Shown: positions 1-6,142 of the stretch, in pieces
Layout: each line of letters starts with the position of its first letter
Position numbering within the stretch: the stretch's first letter is position 1
DNA from: Candidatus Latescibacterota bacterium
Lineage (GTDB): Bacteria > Latescibacterota > UBA2968 > UBA8231
Assembly: GCA_003529325.1 (NCBI GenBank)
Contig: DPVW01000346.1
Location: forward strand, 1-6,142
Direction of reading: 5' to 3'
DNA length: 6,142 bases
The notes under the pieces: generated by a model
Seen by the model: only the letters and a program-made list of their open reading frames with translations
The model's database searches: none
What the model was told of the DNA's origin: nothing
Position numbers and translations under genes: made by a program

Positions 1-672
1 GATGCATTCGTGCAATGCACGGAACAGGGCGGCCTGGTCAAAACACTCGTCACACCCGGGATCATCCATCGCCAGCAGGGCCTGTATCGAATCATCCCCG
101 TCCTCACCAGAGAATGGGGCGTCGAGGGACAGATCGCTCTGACTCAGTTCGATGGCGCTGTGCGCCCGCTCCAGACTGATGTCGGCGCTGGCGGCGATCT
201 CCTCCGCCGTCGGCGAGCGACCCAATTTCTGCGTCAGACGGGCGGCATTCTTCTCGACCTTCTTCAGGTCATTGACCTGGCTCATTGGGGGCCGGGCGGC
301 GCGGCTCTGCTCCGCCAGCGCCTTCAGAATCCCCTGGCGGATCCACCACACCGCATAAGTGATGAACTTGAAGCCGCGGGTTTCGTCGAAGCGTTTCACC
401 GCTTCAAGCAGGCCACAGTTGCCCTCCGCGATCAATTCGGAGAAGGACATGCCATAACTGGTGTATTTCTTGGCGACGGACACGACAAAGCGCAGATTGG
501 CCGTTACCAGGGTGTCAGCCGCTCCGGCGTCACCTGCCCGAGCCCGTTGCACCAAATCAGCCTCCTGGGCCCGCGACAGTGGCTCGAAGTGACGGATGTC
601 CCGCCAGTAGCTCTCCACCAGGTCGGTGGTACCGCCTGCACGAGAGGCAAGTAAGGTCGTATCAGCAGCCAT
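1..672 (-). CDS. Sigma-70 family RNA polymerase sigma factor (RpoD/SigA-like), C-terminus cut by window edge
   Basis: The gene reads leftward from ATG at 672-670 and is still open at base 1, giving 224 residues. A GGAG ribosome binding site lies 7 bases before the ATG. A region 1.2-like segment covers about residues 18-50 ([14 protein letters not shown]). Region 2 covers about 51-124 and is strongly conserved: [12 protein letters not shown] at 59-70, [14 protein letters not shown] at 79-92, FDETRGFKF at 95-103 and the promoter-melting motif YAVWWIRQ at 106-113. Region 3 covers about 125-185 ([12 protein letters not shown], then LSLDAPF), and region 4 is just starting at the edge. There is no room for region 1.1, so this matches the compact SigA-like sigmas (about 280-300 residues) of several non-proteobacterial phyla. 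It should direct core polymerase to -10/-35 promoters. The region 2.4/3.0 junction, usually RxVRVP, reads RAARPP here, so an alternative sigma of this group is as likely as the main housekeeping one. Family assignment is firm; the specific role is open. Confidence 0.95.
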   Translation of the reverse strand, partial: MAADTTLLASRAGGTTDLVESYWRDIRHFEPLSRAQEADLVQRARAGDAGAADTLVTANLRFVVSVAKKYTSYGMSFSELIAEGNCGLLEAVKRFDETRGFKFITYAVWWIRQGILKALAEQSRAARPPMSQVNDLKKVEKNAARLTQKLGRSPTAEEIAASADISLERAHSAIELSQSDLSLDAPFSGEDGDDSIQALLAMDDPGCDECFDQAALFRALHECI

Positions 673-711
673 AGTCAGTCTCCGACGGTGTAGACGATCG
701 ACGGTCGGTCC

Positions 712-731
712 GGGTTCCGGGCAAGGAACCC
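712..731 (-). promoter_or_regulatory. Hairpin in the gap between rhaB and the sigma factor gene
   Basis: The arms GGGTTCC (712-718) and GGAACCC (725-731) are perfect complements around a 6-base loop. The hairpin sits about 40 bases upstream of the sigma factor start and 86 bases past the rhaB stop. No T-run follows on either strand, so it is not a standard intrinsic terminator. It could shape the sigma factor leader or protect the 3' end of the rhaB message. The rest of the 673-816 gap shows no convincing promoter; a short direct repeat CGACGGT occurs at 683-689 and 699-705. Confidence 0.35.
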
Positions 732-816
732 CCGTCATCACCCTAGATCGGCGCGTAAGGCCAGATCTTGAGGCAGCGATATTCCGTGGTACAGACGCGG
801 CAGGGGTCGATATCGT

Positions 817-2304
817 CTAGTCGGGAATTTCGCCGGGCAGAAAGCGGCAGAACCGACGGTAGGCTTGCTCCCAGCGCTCGCCGTCGTGGGCCGGATCGTA
901 GCAGCGGGGTGCGAAGGAGGTGCGCACCACCTCGCGGATGTCCTCGACCGAGTCCAGCCACCCGAGTCCGAGAGCCTGAACCAGGAGATTGCCGGCGGCG
1001 GTGGCCTCCGCTGGGCCCGCCACGACCTGGCGGCCGGCGGCGTCCGCCGTCAACTGACACAGAAGTTTGTTCTGGATGCCGCCACCGACGATATGAATCG
1101 GCTCCAGCCGTCGCCCGAGGACCTCCTCGAGTCGTTCCAGGACCCAGCGATACTTCAGTGCCAGGCTCTCGAGAATGCAGCGGATCATGGCCCCCTCGCT
1201 CTGCGGAGGGGACTGGCCGGTCTCGAGACAGAATTCCTGAACGCGAGCCGCCATATCTCCCGGTGGCATGAAGCGCCCGTCGTCGGGGTCGATGAGGGCG
1301 CCGAATGCCGGCGCCTGACGCGCCGCCTCCGTCAGTTCGGCATAAGACCGATCCCGTCCCTGGGACTGCCAGGTCCGCCGTGTTTCCTGTACCAGCCACA
1401 GGCCCATGATGTTTTTCAAGAAACGATAGGTGCCGCCAACACCCCCTTCGTTGGTGAAGTTGTAGCGCAGGGCGGCGTCGCTGACATTCGGTTCCTGTAA
1501 CTCGGCGCCCATCAGCGACCACGTGCCTGAACTGATGTAGGCAAAGTCACCGCCATGGGCGGGTATGGCCGCCACGGCAGAGCCCGTGTCGTGGGTGGCG
1601 GGCACAACGACGGGGATTCTCGGCAGACCGCAGTTCGCCGCCACCTCGGGGCGGATCGCCCCCAAACGGGTGCCGGGCTGGATGATGTCGGGCAGAATCC
1701 GCGGCGGCAGATCGAAGGCATCGAACAGTTCGGTTGACCAGCGTCGCTGTCGCGGGTCGTAGAACTGGGTCGTCGTCGCGTTGGTGAATTCGCAGGCCCG
1801 TTCCCCGGTGAGGAAATAATGCAACAGGTCGGGGATCATCAGCAGCTGTTGGGCCGCCGTCAGCTGCGGCGACTCCGTCTCACGCATGGACAACAACTGC
1901 CAGAGCGTATTGATGGGCATGAATTGCAGGCCCGTGGCGGCAAAGATCTGTTGCCGCTGCACCCGGGCGAGCCCACGCTCCATGACCCCTTCTGTGCGTG
2001 GGTCGCGATAGTTGCGTGGGTTGTCGAGCAGGGCGCCATCGGCATCGAGCAGGCCGTAGTCGACACCCCACGTATCGATGCCGACGCTGCCGAGATCGCC
2101 GCCATCGGCGGCAGCGGCACTCAGTCCCGTCTGGATTTCGTCGAAGAAGCGCAGAACATCCCAGTAGAGTCGCCCGAGCACAGCGGTGGCGCCGGTGGCA
2201 AAGCGATGCAGTTGACGCAGTTCGAGGCGATTGTCATCGAACTGTCCGAGAATGGCCCGGCCACTCTCGGCGCCCAGGTCGAAAGCCAACAGCTGTCTGG
2301 GCAT
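817..2304 (-). CDS. rhaB: Rhamnulokinase (FGGY carbohydrate kinase family)
   Basis: This 495-residue cytoplasmic kinase should transfer phosphate from ATP to L-rhamnulose, giving L-rhamnulose 1-phosphate in L-rhamnose catabolism. Its length matches E. coli RhaB (489). Visible motifs in order are the N-terminal phosphate-binding DLGAESGR (9-16), the RhaB-typical GIDTWGVDYGLLD (75-87), ATHDT (236-240), whose Asp239 is the expected catalytic base, SSGTWS (258-263), and the C-terminal FGGY segment IHIVGGGIQNKLL (403-415), followed by AEATAAGN (432-439) of the nucleotide site. The start at 2304-2302 is supported by GGGAGGAG just upstream. It begins 17 bases after the stop of the preceding small gene, so it is probably the last gene of the purC transcription unit. 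No rhamnose isomerase, aldolase, mutarotase, transporter or regulator is in the window. The related fuculokinase and xylulokinase families fit the motifs less well. Confidence 0.95.
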   Translation of the reverse strand: MPRQLLAFDLGAESGRAILGQFDDNRLELRQLHRFATGATAVLGRLYWDVLRFFDEIQTGLSAAAADGGDLGSVGIDTWGVDYGLLDADGALLDNPRNYRDPRTEGVMERGLARVQRQQIFAATGLQFMPINTLWQLLSMRETESPQLTAAQQLLMIPDLLHYFLTGERACEFTNATTTQFYDPRQRRWSTELFDAFDLPPRILPDIIQPGTRLGAIRPEVAANCGLPRIPVVVPATHDTGSAVAAIPAHGGDFAYISSGTWSLMGAELQEPNVSDAALRYNFTNEGGVGGTYRFLKNIMGLWLVQETRRTWQSQGRDRSYAELTEAARQAPAFGALIDPDDGRFMPPGDMAARVQEFCLETGQSPPQSEGAMIRCILESLALKYRWVLERLEEVLGRRLEPIHIVGGGIQNKLLCQLTADAAGRQVVAGPAEATAAGNLLVQALGLGWLDSVEDIREVVRTSFAPRCYDPAHDGERWEQAYRRFCRFLPGEIPD

Positions 2305-2320
2305 GCTCTCCTCCCGGGTC

Positions 2321-2599
2321 TTACAGGTAGTTCAGGCCAAGTTCGGCGACAAACTCACGGGTGGGATTGTGCAGTAGGGAGCAGATCAGTGCGTAACCGA
2401 ACTGTCGCTCAAGCCCGGCGGCGTAGGCGGATTGTTCGTCGCGGTAATTCAATCGCTGGAATCCGAGCACGGTCTCTTTGAAGCGTTGCCGCTGTTCATA
2501 GATGACCAGCTGCGCCTGTTCGGAATTGCGCAATGCCTCGTCGATGAAGTCCTCGCCGAAGATCTCCTCCAGGGCGGAACGCAGTTGCCGGTGTAGCAT
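2321..2599 (-). CDS. Small protein of unknown function, coupled to the gene upstream
   Basis: This is a 92-residue protein I do not recognise. It is acidic in its first third (ALEEIFGEDFIDEAL), probably mostly helical, and has no signal peptide, membrane segment or cysteine cluster. The C-terminal part carries an aromatic and hydrophobic stretch (RQFGYALICSLLHNP). The ATG at 2599-2597 overlaps the TAA of the upstream small gene by one base (TAATG), the usual arrangement for translational coupling. No good ribosome binding site is seen, only a GAGG about 13 bases upstream. The stop lies 17 bases before the rhaB start. The packing between purC and rhaB and the protein-like composition argue for a real gene. 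A cytosolic accessory role is possible, but nothing in the sequence names it. Confidence 0.75.
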   Translation of the reverse strand: MLHRQLRSALEEIFGEDFIDEALRNSEQAQLVIYEQRQRFKETVLGFQRLNYRDEQSAYAAGLERQFGYALICSLLHNPTREFVAELGLNYL

Positions 2600-2850
2600 T
2601 AGAAGGGATAGACCTCGTCGAGGCGTCGCCGGAATCGTTCGGTGGCGCTTTCGCTACAGCGGGCCAGGGAGTGCATCGGCATCTCGATCCCCGGTCGACG
2701 CAGCCAGGCCAGCAGGATCATACCGGCGTCGAGTGGCTGGGGTGGCCGCAACTCCAATCGAAAGACGAGGACAGCTCGCAGGATCCGGCGCACGAGGGGC
2801 CGTGACCGACGCGGAGGTCGTTCGGCTGCCGTCACCTCATGCACCGTCAA
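2599..2850 (-). CDS. Small basic protein of unknown function, overlapping the end of purC
   Basis: The open frame encodes up to 83 residues and matches no family I know. It is rich in Arg and Pro in its first half (PPRRSRP, then LVRRILRAVLVFRLELRPP). The second half is mixed (DAGMILLAWLRRPGIEMP) and ends DEVYPF. The start is uncertain: TTG at 2850, GTG at 2844 and GTG at 2835 are all in frame and none has a clear ribosome binding site. The first two lie inside purC, whose stop is at 2839-2837. An overlapping start would depend on ribosomes finishing purC. The stop overlaps the start of the next gene by one base. The hydrophobic run is short and interrupted by Arg, so a membrane segment is unlikely. 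Existence of the gene rests mainly on the coupled arrangement, and it is less certain than its neighbours. Confidence 0.6.
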   Translation of the reverse strand: MTVHEVTAAERPPRRSRPLVRRILRAVLVFRLELRPPQPLDAGMILLAWLRRPGIEMPMHSLARCSESATERFRRRLDEVYPF

Positions 2851-3823
2851 AGTATGGCTCGATCGCCTGTTCGATACGTGTCATCAGTGGCGCCTCGCCC
2901 AGATCGGGCTCGAAGGTAGACCCCGTGACCCGCTCAAAAAGGTCTATATAGCGTTGCGCAACCTGAATACGGATGTCGTCATCCAACGTCGGAATGTTGT
3001 CGTCCGAGATGCCCTTGTCACGCAACCACAGCCGCAGAAATTCTTTGTCCAGACTCTCCGGCTCCTCCCCACGATGGTGACGTTCTTCGTATGTCGCCTG
3101 AATCCAGTATCGCGACGAGTCGGGGGTGTGGATCTCGTCGGCAATGGCGATGTCACCCGCGGCGTTGCGGCCCATCTCGTACTTCGTGTCCACCAGGATC
3201 AGCCCCTGCTTGGCCGCCAGTTGTTGGCCCCGGGCGAAGACGGCAAAGGCGATCTCCTCGATCTTTTTCCAGGTCGTTGCCTCGACGAGGCCGCGCTCGA
3301 CGATCTGCTCAGCCGAGATTGATTCATCATGCTCTTCGGACTTCGTCGTCGGCGTGATGATGGGGGCGTCAAAGGGTTGGTTCTTCACCATGTCATCCGG
3401 CAGGCGATTGCCGCAGAAGTCGCGCACACCTCGTTCGTAGTGGGTCCACGCCGACGTATCCGTGCTGCCCGTCAGATACCCACGCACGACGATCTCGACG
3501 GGAAACATCTCCAATTCCTCGCCGATGGTGACATTGGCGTGTGGTACGGTAATGACGTGATTGGGCACGATATCCGCTGTTTGCTCAAACCAATATTGAG
3601 CGATGCGGTTGAGGACCTGTCCTTTGAGTGGGATGGTTCCGAGGACGTGATCGAAGGCACTTTGCCGGTCCGTAGTCACCAGGACCCGCTTGCCGGGCAG
3701 CTTGTACATGTCCCGGACTTTGCCCTTCTGATAGGTGCCACTCCAGCGCTCAAAACGGGCATCGAGCAGGCAATCCTGCAGCTGATTGCGCAATCGTTGG
3801 CTGCTGATCAAGGTTTCCTCCAT
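2837..3823 (-). CDS. purC: Phosphoribosylaminoimidazole-succinocarboxamide synthase (SAICAR synthase)
   Basis: The protein ligates L-aspartate to CAIR using ATP to make SAICAR in de novo purine synthesis, in the cytoplasm. It has 328 residues, longer than E. coli PurC (237) and closer to the long form seen in yeast Ade1 and many bacteria. Diagnostic segments are the nucleotide-binding strand GKVRDMY (34-40), TDRQSAFD (51-58), the first family signature FPVEIVVRGYLTGS (107-120), the second signature LVDTKYEMG (210-218) and DEIHTPDSSRYW (229-240). The ATG at 3823-3821 is chosen because the family fold starts soon after it. The frame stays open upstream to 4183, but that stretch is unlike PurC and would run into the divergent lipoprotein gene. 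Only a weak GAAGA precedes the ATG. A candidate promoter lies about 30 bases upstream. It appears to be the first gene of a unit with two small genes and rhaB. Confidence 0.97.
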   Translation of the reverse strand: MEETLISSQRLRNQLQDCLLDARFERWSGTYQKGKVRDMYKLPGKRVLVTTDRQSAFDHVLGTIPLKGQVLNRIAQYWFEQTADIVPNHVITVPHANVTIGEELEMFPVEIVVRGYLTGSTDTSAWTHYERGVRDFCGNRLPDDMVKNQPFDAPIITPTTKSEEHDESISAEQIVERGLVEATTWKKIEEIAFAVFARGQQLAAKQGLILVDTKYEMGRNAAGDIAIADEIHTPDSSRYWIQATYEERHHRGEEPESLDKEFLRLWLRDKGISDDNIPTLDDDIRIQVAQRYIDLFERVTGSTFEPDLGEAPLMTRIEQAIEPYFDGA

Positions 3824-3851
3824 GGATCTTCGGCGGTGACGAGGATGGTGG

Positions 3852-3880
3852 AAGGTATCCAGCCTTTCGGGAAGCGTCAA
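3852..3880 (-). promoter_or_regulatory. Candidate sigma-70 promoter for purC
   Basis: On the minus strand, TTGACG (3880-3875, five of six matches to the -35 consensus) is followed after 17 bases by TACCTT (3857-3852, three of six matches to the -10). The -10 ends about 28 bases before the purC ATG, leaving room for a short leader. The position is right, but the -10 is poor, so this is a suggestion only. Confidence 0.35.
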
Positions 3881-3901
3881 CGAGCCTATCACAATGGGCG
3901 C

Positions 3902-3931
3902 TTGCCACGCCTTCGCAACACATCCTACCTT
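3902..3931 (+). promoter_or_regulatory. Candidate sigma-70 promoter for the lipoprotein gene
   Basis: TTGCCA (3902-3907, five of six matches to the -35 consensus) is followed after 18 bases by TACCTT (3926-3931, three of six matches to the -10), the same -10-like hexamer as in the candidate purC promoter on the other strand. Transcription would start near 3938, giving a leader of about 60 bases that contains two small overlapping hairpins. Confidence 0.3.
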
Positions 3932-3943
3932 TGCCCCGTCAAG

Positions 3944-3990
3944 ACCCCGGGACCGCCTAACCACCAGCCGGGGTTCAAAGAACCGGGAGG
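3944..3990 (+). promoter_or_regulatory. Leader hairpins and ribosome binding site of the lipoprotein gene
   Basis: ACCCCGG (3944-3950) can pair with CCGGGGT (3968-3974) in a 7-bp stem. GGTTC (3972-3976) can pair with GAACC (3980-3984) across a 3-base loop. The two stems share bases 3972-3974 and so cannot fully coexist. The second ends directly against the strong ribosome binding site GGGAGG (3985-3990), which lies 8 bases before the ATG and decides the start. The structure could modulate translation, or may be chance in GC-rich DNA. Confidence 0.35.
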
Positions 3991-3998
3991 TCGAACCA

Positions 3999-4475
3999 AT
4001 GGCACGAGGACTGCTCATACTGGCCTTGCTGGCCCTGACCCTGGGGTGCGGAAAGCAGGAGGAGGCCGCCGAGTTGAAGAAGTACATCACCACCATCCAG
4101 GGATTGGATTCGTACAGTGTTCGCGTCCAAGTGGAGATCCTGCGCTTCGACGATCCGACCCAGGAAACCACCAACGCCGACATCGTGGCGGCCTTCGATC
4201 TGCTTGAGGAGTATCAGCAGGCCGTCGCTGCCGTCCCCCCACCAAGGACGGCGACGGGGGGAAACACGCACGAACTCTTTGTGCGTTCCTTCGATGAGGC
4301 AAAGGGTCTGGCGTCAGACGAGAAGGGGAACACGAAGCGACGTTCGCACTCGGCGGCCATCGGTCTGCGCAACCTGCGCAAGAAACTCAAGGATCGAGTC
4401 TACCCGACCTTCAACCTGCTGATGGCGCGTCTGAAGATGACCGGTGCGGAAAACGAGTTGGCCTGGCCTAACTGA
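3999..4475 (+). CDS. Small predicted lipoprotein of unknown function
   Basis: The 158-residue product starts with a lipoprotein signal peptide: MARG, a hydrophobic stretch (about residues 5-15) and a lipobox ending TLGC, with Cys17 as the predicted lipidated residue. The lipobox is slightly off consensus (Thr at -3, Leu at -2). Gly-Lys follow the Cys, with no Asp at +2, so in a diderm it would probably be sorted to the outer membrane, facing the periplasm. The mature part is charged and mostly helical: about 23-75 with a strand-like YSVRVQVEIL (39-48), a Pro/Gly linker (PPPRTATGG, 80-88), then a basic helix-rich half (NTKRRSHS, NLRKKLKDR). I recognise no domain. The in-frame start at 3894 would add 35 residues ahead of the signal peptide and lacks a ribosome binding site. 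ATG 3999 has GGGAGG at the right spacing. It is transcribed divergently from purC, stands alone, and ends before a clear terminator. Confidence 0.88.
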   Translation: MARGLLILALLALTLGCGKQEEAAELKKYITTIQGLDSYSVRVQVEILRFDDPTQETTNADIVAAFDLLEEYQQAVAAVPPPRTATGGNTHELFVRSFDEAKGLASDEKGNTKRRSHSAAIGLRNLRKKLKDRVYPTFNLLMARLKMTGAENELAWPN

Positions 4476-4530
4476 GAATCGCCGGCGTCAGTTCGTGAAG
4501 CGCCGTCACTCGCACCTCTCGGGCTAACAG

Positions 4531-4569
4531 ACGCCTCCGACTTTTATATGAGTCGGGGGCGTTTTGTTT
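4531..4569 (+). terminator. Intrinsic terminator between the converging lipoprotein and glycosyltransferase genes
   Basis: The arms ACGCCTCCGACT (4531-4542) and AGTCGGGGGCGT (4551-4562) form a 12-bp stem with one G-T pair and an 8-base loop, followed by the T-rich GTTTTGTTTC. It lies 55 bases after the lipoprotein stop and directly abuts the glycosyltransferase stop at 4570. Read on the minus strand, only a poor T-run follows the stem, so it serves the plus-strand gene best and may partly stop minus-strand transcripts. The rest of 4476-4569 shows nothing else. Confidence 0.85.
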
Positions 4570-6072
<1,503 letters not shown>

Positions 6073-6108
6073 GGGGAACCTGAAAAGAACGAGTGCGACA
6101 CCTTCAGT

Positions 6109-6129
6109 GCTGTAACATACTAGTACAGC
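6109..6129. repeat. Short inverted repeat upstream of the glycosyltransferase gene
   Basis: GCTGTA (6109-6114) and TACAGC (6124-6129) are perfect inverted copies around a 9-base centre that includes the palindrome-like TACTAG. The repeat lies about 37-57 bases upstream of the glycosyltransferase ATG, where an operator or the promoter would be expected. The AT-rich TAGTAT on the minus strand could be part of a -10, but I find no convincing -35. The rest of 6073-6142 holds nothing I can identify. Confidence 0.3.
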
Positions 6130-6142
6130 CTAGCGGAATTGC

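Noticed and set aside
10..654. A 214-residue plus-strand open frame opposite the sigma factor
   Set aside because: It is the exact antisense frame of the sigma factor codons, which match a well-known family; the plus-strand translation has no family features.
743..1522. A 259-residue minus-strand frame overlapping rhaB, ending with a C-x2-C peptide just past rhaB
   Set aside because: Most of it is low-complexity Arg/Gly/Pro sequence out of frame with rhaB. The Cys-containing tail (DPCRVC and on) has no start codon of its own near the rhaB end.
1819..2481. A 220-residue plus-strand frame opposite rhaB and the small gene
   Set aside because: It spans two minus-strand genes in antisense and shows no recognisable domain; typical of high-GC antisense frames.
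3894..3998. Upstream start for the lipoprotein giving 193 residues
   Set aside because: It would bury the signal peptide 35 residues inside the protein and lacks a ribosome binding site, whereas ATG 3999 has GGGAGG at 8 bases.
3824..4183. N-terminal extension of purC to 448 residues
   Set aside because: The extra 120 residues resemble no PurC, would cover the divergent promoter region and the lipoprotein start, and the family fold begins just after ATG 3823.
3329..4207. A 292-residue plus-strand frame opposite purC and running into the lipoprotein gene
   Set aside because: It is antisense to conserved PurC signatures and out of frame with the lipoprotein; no coding evidence of its own.

Overview
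The window is GC-rich bacterial chromosome (roughly 60% GC by eye), densely coded, with no mobile element, tRNA, rRNA or CRISPR array that I can see. A lipoprotein signal peptide, a short primary-type sigma-70 factor without the large N-terminal region 1.1, a long-form PurC and a CslA-like family 2 glycosyltransferase together suggest a diderm, environmental, probably non-proteobacterial lineage such as Latescibacterota, Gemmatimonadota or the FCB group. That placement is an inference from gene style and is low confidence.

Layout, left to right. Positions 1-672 (minus) hold a sigma-70 family RNA polymerase sigma factor whose C-terminus runs off the left edge. A 144-base gap with a 7-bp hairpin separates it from rhaB (817-2304, minus), encoding rhamnulokinase. 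Upstream of rhaB on the same strand are two small unknown genes (2321-2599 and 2599-2850), then purC (2837-3823, minus), encoding SAICAR synthase. purC, the two small genes and rhaB are packed with overlaps or a 17-base gap and look like one transcription unit read right to left. A 175-base divergent region carries candidate promoters for purC and for a small lipoprotein gene on the plus strand (3999-4475). That gene ends at a clear intrinsic terminator (4531-4569). Converging on the same terminator from the right is a 500-residue membrane glycosyltransferase gene (4570-6072, minus), preceded by 70 bases of upstream DNA with a small inverted repeat.

Functionally the window mixes housekeeping (purC, a sigma factor), deoxysugar catabolism (rhaB without rhaA, rhaD or a transporter in view) and polysaccharide synthesis (a processive-type GT2 enzyme without cellulose synthase partners in view). 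These genes do not form one recognisable pathway. The parts I cannot explain are the two coupled small proteins between purC and rhaB, the orphan lipoprotein, and a cluster of Cys/His residues in the sigma factor. I do not see convincing evidence for an undescribed multi-gene system.
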